64,000 nt of DNA from Arenibacter sp. ARW7G5Y1 (lineage in GTDB: Bacteria > Bacteroidota > Bacteroidia > Flavobacteriales > Flavobacteriaceae). The stretch covers positions 124,001 through 188,000 of the forward strand of contig NZ_QJJZ01000006.1 of NCBI RefSeq assembly GCF_003201775.1. Reading direction: 5' to 3'. The position numbers were made by a program, and so were the translations under genes. Positions 1 through 8,606 of this stretch are shown here, piece by piece. Each line of letters opens with the position of its first letter. Position 1 is the stretch's first letter. Under the pieces are notes generated by a model. That model did not search any database. It worked only from the letters and a program-made list of their open reading frames with translations, and had not been told where the DNA came from.

Positions 1-425
1 TAAAATTTAATAGCTTTAGGATTGTCCTCCCAAACACCAAGCCACACATACAACCTATTTTTGGCTTTTGCAATGGACAATACCTGCCGTACTATCCACT
101 CCCCAATTCCTTGGCCTTGAAATTCGGCCAGCACGTAGATCCGTTCCAACTCCATGGAACAACTATCCCTAATATCCGTTTGGGATTCATTTTCATTTAA
201 TTTTATATATCCCACCAAGCTGGAATCCTTATAAATAAAATAAAAGGAAGAATTAATATCCCGTAACTGCTTTAGAAGCGTATCCTCTCCAAAAGAAGTT
301 TTAAGATATTCCTTAAAATCCTGCGGCTTATTGTCCTTTTCAAAAGCCTCTATAAAAGTCCTTCTGCCTAGTTTAGCCAAAACTTCCAAATCGCTGATGG
401 AGCACGGCCTCAAATGTAGTTTCAT
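1..425 (-). CDS. GNAT family N-acetyltransferase (3' part outside window)
   Basis: The frame starts at the ATG complementary to 423-425 and runs off the left edge, so only about 141 N-terminal codons are visible. The translation contains an acetyl-CoA pyrophosphate-binding loop of GNAT type (ELERIYVLAEFQGQGIGEWI, with Q-x-x-G-x-G) preceded by beta strands typical of the fold (SLVGYIKL). This supports a small cytosolic acyl-CoA N-acyltransferase. The substrate cannot be read from the sequence; members of this family acetylate amino acids, polyamines, antibiotics or proteins. A strong hairpin lies just upstream at 476-509, so the gene is probably transcribed on its own. Confidence 0.8.
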   Translation of the reverse strand, partial: MKLHLRPCSISDLEVLAKLGRRTFIEAFEKDNKPQDFKEYLKTSFGEDTLLKQLRDINSSFYFIYKDSSLVGYIKLNENESQTDIRDSCSMELERIYVLAEFQGQGIGEWIVRQVLSIAKAKNRLYVWLGVWEDNPKAIKF

Positions 426-475
426 TGCTTTGCTTTTCTTCCTAAAATACGACTTTTCACTAGGATGAAAACAAA

Positions 476-509
476 AAAAGGAGCACTCCTCTAAAGAAGT
501 GCTCCTTTT
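476..509. terminator. Bidirectional intrinsic terminator, perfect 12-bp stem
   Basis: AAAAGGAGCACT (476-487) and AGTGCTCCTTTT (498-509) are exact reverse complements around a 10-nt loop, with an A-run on one side and a T-run on the other, so the hairpin can act in both directions. It lies about 20 nt downstream of the small minus-strand ORF at 529-636 and upstream of the GNAT gene. Confidence 0.8.
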
Positions 510-528
510 ATAAGCTATTGATTTATGC

Positions 529-636
529 CTACAGCATAAATAATTTTTTGGTCAATCGTACAATGCCTGTAAAAAAGTCATTGCGATAAACTTGAATTTC
601 CTTTTGTGTACGGGTGTGGTTAATTTGGGCTTCCAT
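529..636 (-). CDS. Small 35-residue ORF, function unknown
   Basis: ATG at 634-636, 35 codons, TAG at 529-531. The peptide is basic (begins MEAQINHTRTQKEIQVYRND and continues with FFTGIVRLTKKLF). It has no signal peptide or clear membrane segment; the C-terminal half could be an amphipathic helix. Support for coding is indirect: a perfect bidirectional terminator starts 20 nt after its stop, the composition is protein-like rather than low-complexity, and no other gene occupies the interval. I do not recognise a family. It could also be a chance ORF in a leader or small RNA. Confidence 0.45.
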   Translation of the reverse strand: MEAQINHTRTQKEIQVYRNDFFTGIVRLTKKLFML

Positions 637-848
637 AATAATTTAGGTTTAGTAGTTGTTAAATTTGGGGTTTAACTTCTGTTAATGATTGCAATATAAA
701 TCAGATTAACGCAACATTTAAAAAATTGTTGTGAAATATACAGTAATTGTTGTATGCGTATAAAAATAGTTAATTAGATCGATAAATAACCCTCTCCAAA
801 ATGTTAAATAGCGACTTTTCATTTTAGCGTATGATAAAATTCAATATA
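637..848. other. Intergenic, AT-rich, no gene seen
   Basis: Lies between the 35-codon ORF and the 100-bp repeat. One match to the TAnnTTTG -7 consensus is present on the plus strand at 660-667, but no plausible plus-strand gene follows it. Nothing else recognisable. Confidence 0.4.
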
Positions 849-948
849 AGGTATTGTAACTAGATCCCGCCGAAAAATGCGGGATAGTGTCAACTTGCAA
901 TTTTAAGTGCGTATTACTGACTTCTCAAAATTGAGTTTCACTAATAAA
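849..948 (+). repeat. 100-bp interspersed repeat, copy 1 (second copy at 36980-37079)
   Basis: Compared base by base, this stretch matches 36980-37079 at 91 of 100 positions with no gap and in the same orientation. Two small inverted repeats are conserved: ATCCCGC (864-870) with GCGGGAT (879-885), and CTCAA with TTGAG (924-935). No ORF is conserved across the two copies. It sits downstream of scoB (minus strand, stop at 977). Size and stem-loops resemble REP/MITE-like non-coding repeats; a shared structured 3' UTR is the alternative. Confidence 0.75.
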
Positions 949-976
949 ATAGGAGATACTTAATTGAACAGACCCG

Positions 977-1630
977 TTAAATATCCATCACTGGGATATC
1001 GCCTTCTACAATTAAATTCCCTTCAGTAGCTTTCACTATCTCATCGACGCTAACACCAGGTGCCCTTTCCAACAATTTAAATCCGTCGGGAGTTACATCC
1101 AGTACGGCCAAATTGGTCACAATTTTTTTTACACACCCAACTCCGGTTAATGGCAAAGTGCATTTCTTTAACAACTTGGATTCACCAGCCCTATTGGTAT
1201 GCATCATGGCAACAATGATGTTCTCTGCAGAAGCCACCAGGTCCATAGCCCCGCCCATTCCCTTGACCATTTTTCCCGGAATTTTCCAATTGGCAATATC
1301 CCCATTCCCAGAAACCTCCATGGCTCCCAAAATGGTGAGATCTACATGTTGACCCCGAATCATCCCAAAGCTCGTTACAGAGTCGAAAAACGAGGCTCCT
1401 GGCAGGGTTGTGATGGTCTGTTTGCCTGCATTGATAATGTCGGCATCCTCTTCCCCTTCATACGGAAACGGCCCCATACCCAACACCCCGTTTTCACTTT
1501 GAAATTCCACACTTATATCGTCCCTTACAAAATTGGCCACCAAGGTAGGTATCCCGATTCCTAGGTTTACATAATATCCGTCCTTCACTTCCTTTGCAAT
1601 GCGTTTTGCTATTCCGTTTTTGTCCAACAT
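977..1630 (-). CDS. scoB: 3-oxoacid CoA-transferase subunit B
   Basis: Small (beta) subunit of a two-subunit class I CoA-transferase, 217 residues, the usual length. With subunit A it moves CoA from succinyl-CoA or a short acyl-CoA to a 3-keto acid such as acetoacetate, in the cytosol. The family motif [12 protein letters not shown] carries the catalytic glutamate (about residue 46, which forms the covalent CoA thioester), and the N-terminal [11 protein letters not shown] loop is intact. The partner scoA (2257-2958) lies upstream on the same strand but is separated by an S23-type ORF. Donor and acceptor cannot be fixed from sequence; AtoA of short-chain fatty-acid metabolism is the close alternative. 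Confidence 0.9.
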   Translation of the reverse strand: MLDKNGIAKRIAKEVKDGYYVNLGIGIPTLVANFVRDDISVEFQSENGVLGMGPFPYEGEEDADIINAGKQTITTLPGASFFDSVTSFGMIRGQHVDLTILGAMEVSGNGDIANWKIPGKMVKGMGGAMDLVASAENIIVAMMHTNRAGESKLLKKCTLPLTGVGCVKKIVTNLAVLDVTPDGFKLLERAPGVSVDEIVKATEGNLIVEGDIPVMDI

Positions 1631-1656
1631 AATTAATGTTATAATTTACCAATGAA

Positions 1657-1680
1657 TCAATGTGTCAATGTGTCAATGTA
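1657..1680 (+). repeat. Three tandem octamers (TCAATGTG) beside the S23-type ORF
   Basis: TCAATGTG occurs at 1657-1664 and 1665-1672, then TCAATGTA at 1673-1680, with a degenerate unit just before. It lies between the 3' end of the four-helix-bundle gene and the start of scoB. A different octamer array flanks the other side of that gene (2244-2267). Confidence 0.75.
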
Positions 1681-1735
1681 TTAATTCAACCATCTCACAA
1701 TTAACCCTAGTAACTAATATACCGTTCTTAGGTTA

Positions 1736-2089
1736 CTATCTTGAATTCCTCTTACTTGTACTTATTATTTTATACAAAATTAACCCCAACTCGTCAATAC
1801 TATTTTTTAAATCGATATCAAAAGGATATGAATTAGACCGTTCGCATAAAACAAGCCAATATTTGGCTTCCTCCAGCTCCTTGACAGCAATTTTCATTTT
1901 ATGTATAAAGTCGGCTCTACTTTCAGCGTTTTGTGCTTCATGAATATTAGCACCAATGCTAGTACCTGCCTTTAATAACTGTGTTGCAATGACGTACTTT
2001 CTATTCTCCTCTAACACTTCACAATATTCGATAATCCTAATGGCAAAATCGACTGACTTCTGAACAACAGCATTTTCCTTAATTATCAT
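1736..2089 (-). CDS. Four helix bundle protein (S23 / 23S rRNA-IVP type)
   Basis: 117 residues. The family signature is clear: GTSIGANIHEAQNAESRADF, then FIHKMKIAVKELEEAKYWL. These proteins fold as four-helix bundles that form pentamers. Some family members are encoded in intervening sequences of 23S rRNA genes, but many in Bacteroidota are free-standing and have no assigned function. This one sits inside the scoA-scoB pair, in the same direction, 167 bp after scoA and 105 bp before scoB, with octamer repeats on both sides. That layout suggests an inserted cassette rather than an ancestral operon member. Confidence 0.85.
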   Translation of the reverse strand: MIIKENAVVQKSVDFAIRIIEYCEVLEENRKYVIATQLLKAGTSIGANIHEAQNAESRADFIHKMKIAVKELEEAKYWLVLCERSNSYPFDIDLKNSIDELGLILYKIISTSKRNSR

Positions 2090-2243
2090 AAGTATTTGAA
2101 GTTAAAGTGGCCCATTTGCCATTGATCAACATTACACTTAAATAACAAAACCAGTACAGAACCTAGCAATTCATTAAAACTTCGTTTTACTTGCTTTCCT
2201 AATAAACGCCCATTAAAATAAAACCCAATTGTTACATTTTCAA

Positions 2244-2267
2244 ATTAACTAATTGACTAATTGATTT
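2244..2267 (+). repeat. Three tandem octamers (ATTRACTA-like) at the scoA 3' end
   Basis: ATTAACTA (2244-2251), ATTGACTA (2252-2259) and ATTGATTT (2260-2267) form a short direct-repeat array. The scoA stop codon (2257-2259 complement) and its last codons lie inside it, so the repeat overlaps the end of the coding sequence. Confidence 0.7.
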
Positions 2268-2958
2268 TCCGTATTGTCAACTGTTCAATTCTTTTCTGGT
2301 AATCCTTACCATGGAAGATACGTTGCACAAAAATTCCAGGGACATGGATTTGGTTGGGATCCAACTGTCCTGCCGGCACCAACTCCTCCACCTCGGCCAC
2401 GGTAATCTTGGCAGCGCCGCTCATGGCCGGGTTAAAGTTTCGGGCAGTTCCCTTAAATATTAAATTCCCCGCCTCATCGCCCTTCCAGGCCTTGACAAAT
2501 GAAAAATCGGCTTTATAGGCTTCTTCCAGCACATACATCTTTCCATTGAACTCTCTGGTTTCTTTTCCTTCGGCCACTTCGGTACCATAACCGGCCGGAG
2601 TATAGAATGCCGGGAAACCGGCTTGTGCGGCCCTACATTTCTCCGCTAAAGTTCCTTGAGGAGTTAATTCTACGTCCAATTCCCCACTCAACATTTGCCT
2701 TTCAAACTCATCATTCTCCCCCACATAGGAAGAAATCATTTTCTTTATCTGTCTTTTGTGCAATAAAAGACCAAGTCCAAAATCGTCCACTCCGGCATTA
2801 TTGGAAATACAGGTTAATTCCTTGACCCCCATCTTCACCAATTCCGCAATCGCATTTTCTGGAATACCACATAATCCAAATCCTCCGAGCATAAGAGTCA
2901 TACCGTCCTTTACCCCTTCCAGGGCCTCCTCCACGTTGGCAACTGTTTTTCGTATCAT
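2257..2958 (-). CDS. scoA: 3-oxoacid CoA-transferase subunit A
   Basis: Large (alpha) subunit of the class I CoA-transferase, 233 residues. The glycine-rich loop near the N terminus ([16 protein letters not shown]) binds CoA, and the ISNNAG segment and [15 protein letters not shown]-like C-terminal region match the SCOT/AtoD family. It should form an A2B2 enzyme with scoB. The end of the reading frame runs into an octamer repeat array, so the last few residues (TIRKIN) may have been altered by whatever placed the S23-type ORF downstream. The 120-bp gap to the pbp1A operon upstream contains that operon's terminator, so scoA has its own promoter. Confidence 0.9.
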   Translation of the reverse strand: MIRKTVANVEEALEGVKDGMTLMLGGFGLCGIPENAIAELVKMGVKELTCISNNAGVDDFGLGLLLHKRQIKKMISSYVGENDEFERQMLSGELDVELTPQGTLAEKCRAAQAGFPAFYTPAGYGTEVAEGKETREFNGKMYVLEEAYKADFSFVKAWKGDEAGNLIFKGTARNFNPAMSGAAKITVAEVEELVPAGQLDPNQIHVPGIFVQRIFHGKDYQKRIEQLTIRKIN

Positions 2959-3019
2959 ATAAAACCTTCTTAATTTAACTTATTAACTTGCTCTTTCTAA
3001 AATACGGGTTTTTAACGAA

Positions 3020-3056
3020 AAATGCCCTTAACTTTTTGATAAAAGCAAGGGCATTT
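3020..3056 (-). terminator. Terminator of the ricT-gldH-pbp1A operon
   Basis: AAATGCCCTT (3020-3029) pairs exactly with AAGGGCATTT (3047-3056). Read on the minus strand the hairpin is followed by a T-run. It lies 23 nt downstream of the pbp1A stop codon. Confidence 0.8.
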
Positions 3057-3078
3057 AGGCTATAATTTTTTTGTGGTA

Positions 3079-5421
3079 CTAAAAATCCAAATCGTCCTCT
3101 ATATCTATTTTATTGTCCTCCTCCATTGATGCTTTGGAGCAATCCACATTTATGGATAAATTCTCCGGCTTTTCAAATTCCCCATCGGAAATACCCAATT
3201 CCTTGTTGGCATAATTCTTTTTCATATACAAGCCCCAAATTGGCAAAGCCATGGAAGCTCCCTGTCCGTAGGTAATGGTCCTAAAATGAACGGCCTTGTC
3301 ATCTCCGCCTACCCATACTCCGGTTACCAGGTTGGGGACCATTCCCATAAACCAACCGTCACTTTGGTTCTGGGTAGTACCCGTTTTACCGGCAATTGGG
3401 TTTTTAAATTCATAAGGATAACCTGTTATGATCTCCTTATATTCCGGCCTATATTTCTCTGCTCCTGTGGTTCTTAATCTTGTCCCAGATCCCCCTTGGG
3501 TTACCCCTGACATAAGATCTAGCATGGCATAGGACACATCCTTGCTCAATACATCTTTGGTTTCCGGCACATACTCATAGAGTACCGTACCATTCTTGTC
3601 CTCAATCCTGGTTACCATGACCGGTTTAACGTATACCCCTTGATTGGCAAAGGTACCATAGGCCCCCACCATCTCATATACATTAAGGTCTGCAGTTCCC
3701 AAGGCAATGGAAGGTACTTCCGGTATGTCCCCTGTAATTCCCAGATTTTTGGCTATAGATACCACTGCTTTGGGCCCCACCCTATCAATCAATTGGGCAG
3801 TGATAGTATTCACTGAATTGGCCAAAGCATTTTTAAGGGTAAGCATTTCCCCGGAATATTTACCATCTGAATTCTTTGGACACCAAGGATCTGGATTCCC
3901 GTGTTTATTAGCTTCAATACAATATTGATTGTCCGGAAGTATATCACAGGGCGAAAGACGCAATTGGTCAATGGCGGCAGCATAAACAAAAGGTTTAAAT
4001 GTAGATCCTACCTGCCTTGCTCCTTGGATAACATTGTCATACTGAAAATGTTTATAATCTATACCGCCTACCCAGGCTTTTACATGTCCCGTTTGTGGTT
4101 CCATGGACATCATGGCCGTCTTTAAAAAGGATTTATAGTACTTAATAGAGTCCATGGGCGTCATTACCGTATCTTTTTCCTTGGTTTCACTGTTCCAATC
4201 AAAAACGGTCATCTCCACCGGCTCGTTAAAGGAAGCCCTTATTTCCTTTTCACTTTTTCCCTGATCCTTTAAGTTGTGCCATCTGTGCGAGGATTTAATA
4301 GCTCTCTCCATAATCCGATCAATTTCCCCATCAACCTCTTGGATAAAGGGTGCCGTTTTATTACGGTCAGGGGTGTTTTGATGAAAAAACTCGGCTTGTA
4401 GCCGCTTCATATGTTCTGCCACCGCATCCTCCGCATTTTTTTGCATGCGCGAATCTATGGTGGTGTAAATACGCAACCCGTCCAAATAAATGTTCCATTT
4501 ATCACTTTCTCCTTTCAAGGCCGGCTTGGGGTTATCTTTAATCCATCTGTTCATAAACCCTTGAAGGTACATCCTAAAATAGGTAGCCAATCCTTCTCGA
4601 TGGGATTCAGGGCTAAAATTAATATCCATTTTCAAGGCCTGTAAGGAATCCTTCTGCTTTTCGGTTATATAATCATATTTCGCCATCTGGGACAAAACCG
4701 TATTTCTTCGATTAAAGACCAATTCTTCACGTCGGATAGGATTGTAATAAGAAGAATTTTTAAGCATACCCACCAGAACTGCAGACTCTTCAATTTTTAG
4801 GTTTTTAGGCTCTTTACCAAAATAAATACGGGAAGCAGATCTAATACCATCGGCATTATAGTTAAAATCGTATATATTAAGATACATCTTAATAATTTCT
4901 TCTTTGGTATAACTGCGTTCCAACCTAATGGCAAGTACCCACTCCTTTATTTTTTGGGTAATAGTCTCGAAAATATTCTTGGAACGTACCCCTACAAACA
5001 ATTGTCTTGCCAATTGTTGGGATATGGTACTGGCCCCACCCTTTTTACCCAAATAGGCAAAGGCCCTTAGTGTTCCCCTTGCATCTATTCCCGAATGCTC
5101 ATAATAACGGGCATCTTCGGTAGCCACCAAAGCCTGTACCAAAGTTTTCGGCAACTCCTCATAGTCTACATCGGTCCTATTGTCGTCCAAATAGAATTTG
5201 CCCAATGTTTCTCCATCAGAGGAAATAATTTCACTGGCCAAGTTGGTCTGTGGATTTTCCAAGCGCTCATATTCCGGCATGGCTCCAAAGGCACCCCAGG
5301 AAGCTAAAAGGAAAATCATAACTCCGGAAAAAACCCCTATAAAAAAGAGAATCCAAAACCACTTAATGAACTTAAAAAAATTGTTGTTGCTTTTTTTCTT
5401 CTTTTTGGTAGCTGTTGCCAT
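3079..5421 (-). CDS. Class A penicillin-binding protein 1A (bifunctional transglycosylase/transpeptidase)
   Basis: 780 residues. Order: lysine-rich cytoplasmic tail (1-20), one membrane anchor (about 21-45), GT51 glycosyltransferase domain with catalytic glutamate in TEDARYYEHSGIDARG (101-116) and GGASTISQQLARQLF (128-142), then a transpeptidase domain with SxxK in GSTFKPF (serine 473), SVN (536-538) and KTGT (679-682). It polymerises lipid II into glycan strands and cross-links them in the periplasm. All catalytic motifs are present. The acidic C-terminal tail (DNKIDIEDDLDF) is typical of Bacteroidota homologues. It follows gldH by 4 bp and is the last gene of the operon. Confidence 0.93.
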   Translation of the reverse strand: MATATKKKKKSNNNFFKFIKWFWILFFIGVFSGVMIFLLASWGAFGAMPEYERLENPQTNLASEIISSDGETLGKFYLDDNRTDVDYEELPKTLVQALVATEDARYYEHSGIDARGTLRAFAYLGKKGGASTISQQLARQLFVGVRSKNIFETITQKIKEWVLAIRLERSYTKEEIIKMYLNIYDFNYNADGIRSASRIYFGKEPKNLKIEESAVLVGMLKNSSYYNPIRREELVFNRRNTVLSQMAKYDYITEKQKDSLQALKMDINFSPESHREGLATYFRMYLQGFMNRWIKDNPKPALKGESDKWNIYLDGLRIYTTIDSRMQKNAEDAVAEHMKRLQAEFFHQNTPDRNKTAPFIQEVDGEIDRIMERAIKSSHRWHNLKDQGKSEKEIRASFNEPVEMTVFDWNSETKEKDTVMTPMDSIKYYKSFLKTAMMSMEPQTGHVKAWVGGIDYKHFQYDNVIQGARQVGSTFKPFVYAAAIDQLRLSPCDILPDNQYCIEANKHGNPDPWCPKNSDGKYSGEMLTLKNALANSVNTITAQLIDRVGPKAVVSIAKNLGITGDIPEVPSIALGTADLNVYEMVGAYGTFANQGVYVKPVMVTRIEDKNGTVLYEYVPETKDVLSKDVSYAMLDLMSGVTQGGSGTRLRTTGAEKYRPEYKEIITGYPYEFKNPIAGKTGTTQNQSDGWFMGMVPNLVTGVWVGGDDKAVHFRTITYGQGASMALPIWGLYMKKNYANKELGISDGEFEKPENLSINVDCSKASMEEDNKIDIEDDLDF

Positions 5422-5425
5422 AAGC

Positions 5426-5911
5426 CTACTGATTACTTTTTTCGATTAGGTACCCCACATCGGTAATACCTTCCAATTCCACTATTCCATCTACTTGGCC
5501 ATTTTTACGCATGGCATGGGAAATTTCTAATGTATATACGCCTGAAGCTGGAAAAACGACGTTTTCCTTATACCATAATTTGTTTTCCTTTAAACTGCCA
5601 TAGCCCGTTCCCAACCACTCTCCGTCAGGTTTGGCCATTTCATATTCCAAAGTATCCCTTACCACATCGCCATTGGGAAACTTTAACTCCGCAATTAAAA
5701 AAAGGTTGCTGTAGGGGTATGTCCCATCATTTCTCAGGTTGATGAACATATTATACTTTTGGAGTGTATCCAGCTCTTGGAAGGAAAATTTTACCACACT
5801 ATCCCTATTCCATCGTCCATTCTGTGTTGGACTATAATCGGACTTTACGGTTTGCATATCGCAGGAAACCATAAAAATTACTAAAAAAAATACCCCTAAA
5901 CTCTTAAGCAT
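5426..5911 (-). CDS. gldH: Gliding motility lipoprotein GldH
   Basis: 161 residues with a lipoprotein signal (hydrophobic stretch, then FMVSC, lipidated cysteine at 17). The mature part matches GldH: YNMFINLRNDGTYPYSNLFL followed by a conserved GTGYGSLKENKLWYKENVVFP segment. In Flavobacterium johnsoniae GldH is needed for gliding and acts in the cell envelope with the other Gld lipoproteins. The start overlaps the end of ricT by 8 bp and the stop is 4 bp before pbp1A, so the three genes are translated from one mRNA. The ricT-gldH-pbp1A order is common in Flavobacteriia. Confidence 0.9.
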   Translation of the reverse strand: MLKSLGVFFLVIFMVSCDMQTVKSDYSPTQNGRWNRDSVVKFSFQELDTLQKYNMFINLRNDGTYPYSNLFLIAELKFPNGDVVRDTLEYEMAKPDGEWLGTGYGSLKENKLWYKENVVFPASGVYTLEISHAMRKNGQVDGIVELEGITDVGYLIEKSNQ

Positions 5912-7073
5912 TGTTGGTAGGCCTTTTTTTATAATTGCTTCGCTTTTTTTTCTTATTATTCCTATTGGACCTTCTCTTCTTTGGGGTATCGAATCGCGTT
6001 AGGCTATCCTGTCCTACCACATTCTCAAATACCTTTTCAACCTCCTGAACATTGTCAACCGCATATTCCTCCAAACTGGCTACTTTCTCCCGCTTCTTGT
6101 TCTTTTCCATGACCTCCAAAACCTGGTCTTTGGATAAGACATGCCAATTGGCAGGTTCGTCCTTATAGGAAAACCAAAGTGTAGCTTTAAAAATATCTAC
6201 TTTCTGACAGAAGGCCATACCTTTTTCGGTGAAAAGTTTGGTATCCTGGCCTGGAAAATCCTTTAGGGCATCCAAATAAACGTCCAATTCGTAATTAAGG
6301 CAGCATTTAAGCTTACCACATTGCCCTGCAAGTTTTTGGGGATTAAGCGACAACTGCTGATAGCGGGCCGCCGAAGTACTTACCGACCTAAAATCGGTAA
6401 GCCATGTAGAGCAGCACAATTCCCTTCCACAGGAACCTATTCCTCCCAAACGTTGGGCTTCTTGACGGTAGCCAATTTGCCTCATTTCAATGCGGATACC
6501 AAAAGCCTTGGCCATGTCCTTGATCAACTGTCGGAAATCTACCCGTTCCTCCGCTGTATAATAAAAGGTAGCCTTGGAACCATCTCCTTGAAATTCCACA
6601 TCCGAGATTTTCATCTGTAGTTTAAGAACAATGGCTATTTCCCTGGCCCTCTTTTTAATTTCCTCTTCCCTATCCCTACATTTTTGCCAAATATCGATGT
6701 CCTTTTGGGAAGCCTTTCGGTAAAGTTTGGGAAGTTCCGGATTATTGTAATCCTCTTTTTTCTTCTTCATTTGCACCCTTACCAATTCCCCGGTAAGTGT
6801 AACCATTCCCACATCATGACCGGAAGAAGCCTGTGTAGCCACTATATCACCAATGGAAAGTGAAAGATTTTCGGAATTTCTGAAGAATTCTTTTCTGCTA
6901 TTTTTAAAACGGACTTCCACACAATCAAATGGTTTTTCCCCATTTGGCAGTGACATATTGGAAAGCCAATCAAATACCGTCAATTTATTACAGCCATCAG
7001 TGCCACAAGTACCATTGTTCTTGCATCCCTTTGGCTGTCCGTCCTTACCGGTTGAACAACTGCTACAACCCAT
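5904..7073 (-). CDS. ricT: PSP1-domain protein RicT (YaaT family)
   Basis: 389 residues. The N terminus is cysteine-rich (MGCSSCSTGKDGQ, then CKNNGTCGTDGC). The PSP1 core follows at about 80-300, with the conserved cysteines GRELCCSTWL and CGKLKCCLNYE. The C terminus is a long Lys/Arg/Asn tail (KKRRSNRNNKKKKRSN) that could bind RNA. In Bacillus the homologue forms an iron-sulfur-containing complex with YlbF and YmcA that works with RNase Y on mRNA processing; those partners are not visible here. It is the first gene of an operon with gldH and pbp1A. A perfect 10-bp inverted repeat lies just upstream (7088-7116). Confidence 0.88.
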   Translation of the reverse strand: MGCSSCSTGKDGQPKGCKNNGTCGTDGCNKLTVFDWLSNMSLPNGEKPFDCVEVRFKNSRKEFFRNSENLSLSIGDIVATQASSGHDVGMVTLTGELVRVQMKKKKEDYNNPELPKLYRKASQKDIDIWQKCRDREEEIKKRAREIAIVLKLQMKISDVEFQGDGSKATFYYTAEERVDFRQLIKDMAKAFGIRIEMRQIGYRQEAQRLGGIGSCGRELCCSTWLTDFRSVSTSAARYQQLSLNPQKLAGQCGKLKCCLNYELDVYLDALKDFPGQDTKLFTEKGMAFCQKVDIFKATLWFSYKDEPANWHVLSKDQVLEVMEKNKKREKVASLEEYAVDNVQEVEKVFENVVGQDSLTRFDTPKKRRSNRNNKKKKRSNYKKRPTNNA

Positions 7074-7387
7074 ATTTCGTATCTTGGTTTAGTAAAAATG
7101 TAACACTTTTACTAAAAAAGGTTCATAAAATTATTAAACGTAAAGATAGTGTTTTTTTAATGCGATGAAAAGAAAGAGTTCCATTGTCAACCTAAAGCTG
7201 CCATTAAACAAGGAAAAATAATCCCAAGTAGGAGATTTCCAACTTAATCTTTGACTAAATTATTTTAAAAATACTACTGTTTTTTTGAGGCAATTAATTC
7301 AGAAAAAATTAAATCACCCTTCAAAAAAACAATCTCTTCGTTATGGATAAAACTAAGCCTTTTTTGGCCTGAAACCTCAACAAAAAA
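7074..7387. other. Intergenic between trhO 3' end and ricT 5' end
   Basis: 314 bp, AT-rich. It contains the inverted repeat at 7088-7116 and, on the minus strand at 7139-7146, TATCTTTA, one base off the TAnnTTTG -7 consensus; this could be the ricT operon promoter. No ORF is convincing. Confidence 0.5.
7088..7116. promoter_or_regulatory. Perfect 10-bp inverted repeat upstream of ricT
   Basis: TTTAGTAAAA (7088-7097) and TTTTACTAAA (7107-7116) are exact reverse complements around 9 nt. The element ends 15 bp before the ricT start codon and lies downstream of the candidate -7 box at 7139-7146, so it would sit in the leader. It could be an operator or an mRNA hairpin; there is no poly-T tail to make it a standard terminator. 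Confidence 0.5.
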
Positions 7388-8419
7388 CTACTTCTTATAC
7401 TTTAAAACCTCGGAACGACCCTTTTTAAAAATCTTATTGCTCACCACTTTTCCCTTTCTAAGACGTTTTTGTTCCTCAAAAGGGAGTTCATGTATTTCCT
7501 TACATTCCAAAGAACAGCAATGGTTCATGGCCTCGGCACAGTCGTCGCATTGAATAAAAAGCAAATGACAGGCCTCATTGGCGCAATTTACATGATTGTC
7601 GCATGGGTTACCGCATTGATGGCAGTTGGCTATAACATCATCTGTAATGCGTTCTCCCCTACGGTGGTCAAAAACAAAGTTTTTACCAAGGAACTTATTC
7701 TCCAAATTAAGATTATTCACCTGGCGGGTGTATTCGATAATACCACCTTCGAGCTGATATACATTTTTAAAGCCCTTGTGTTTATAATATGCACTGGCCT
7801 TTTCGCACCTAATACCACCGGTACAGTACATGACCAATTTTTTGTCCTCTTTATAATCTGCAAGATCCTTCTCTATGATATCCAAAGAATCCCTAAACGT
7901 ATCCACATCCGGGGTAATGGCATTTTTAAAATGCCCTATTTCACTTTCGTAATGATTCCGCATGTCTACCAAAATGGTATCGGAATCTTCAATAAGTTCA
8001 TTAAATTTTACGGCATCAACATGGATTCCCTTATTGGTAACATCAAAGGAATCGTCATTTAAACCATCGGCCACGATTTTTTCGCGGACCTTCACCTTTA
8101 GTTTTAAAAATGATTTGTTATCCTGTTCAATAGCGATGTTCAACCTAACATTTTCCAAAAAGGTGATGCTGTCCAAATGGGCCTTGAAGGCATTGAAATT
8201 AACGGCAGGAACAGATAATTGGGCATTTATACCTTCATGGGCCACATAAATACGGCCCAAAACGTCCAGTTCGTTCCAATGAATAAATAAATGATTACGG
8301 AAAATTGACGGATTGCCAATACGTGCATATTTATAGAAAGAAATGGTGAGGCGGTCCAATCCGGCCTCCTCTATTAGAGCCTCCCTTTCCTTTGCACTTA
8401 AGGTATTGTACAGTTGCAT
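7388..8419 (-). CDS. trhO: tRNA uridine(34) hydroxylase TrhO (rhodanese-related)
   Basis: 343 residues. N-terminal acylphosphatase-like TrhO domain (about 25-125), a central rhodanese domain with active-site loop YCTGGIRCEKA (cysteine 199, second cysteine 205), and a C-terminal cysteine-rich segment (CHQCGNPCDNHVNCANEAC, then CDDC, CC, C) that probably binds zinc. TrhO/YceA enzymes perform oxygen-dependent hydroxylation of U34 in tRNA to 5-hydroxyuridine. Length and domain order are normal. It appears monocistronic. Confidence 0.9.
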   Translation of the reverse strand: MQLYNTLSAKEREALIEEAGLDRLTISFYKYARIGNPSIFRNHLFIHWNELDVLGRIYVAHEGINAQLSVPAVNFNAFKAHLDSITFLENVRLNIAIEQDNKSFLKLKVKVREKIVADGLNDDSFDVTNKGIHVDAVKFNELIEDSDTILVDMRNHYESEIGHFKNAITPDVDTFRDSLDIIEKDLADYKEDKKLVMYCTGGIRCEKASAYYKHKGFKNVYQLEGGIIEYTRQVNNLNLENKFLGKNFVFDHRRGERITDDVIANCHQCGNPCDNHVNCANEACHLLFIQCDDCAEAMNHCCSLECKEIHELPFEEQKRLRKGKVVSNKIFKKGRSEVLKYKK

Positions 8420-8606
8420 ACTATACTAATATTTTAAGTTAAAGAATTGTTTTAAGGCCGCAAAAATAAGATTTATAGGGCGGGATTAAAAGGAATATGC
8501 CTGTTTTTTGAATCCCAGGAAGACATAAAACACTTTGTAACCTTACATTTAAGAAATATGAAACAAAAACATGGGCTTTAGAATTAATACAGGCTGTATA
8601 TAAAAC

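Noticed and set aside
660-667. TAAATTTG match to the -7 consensus on the plus strand
   Set aside because: No plus-strand gene follows within several hundred bases; an 8-mer with two free positions occurs often by chance in AT-rich DNA.
1657-1680. Octamer array considered as a CRISPR-like repeat
   Set aside because: Units are 8 bp with no spacers; it is a simple tandem repeat.
7469-8062. Long plus-strand ORF (197 codons) inside trhO
   Set aside because: Antisense shadow of the clearly conserved trhO frame; no motif.
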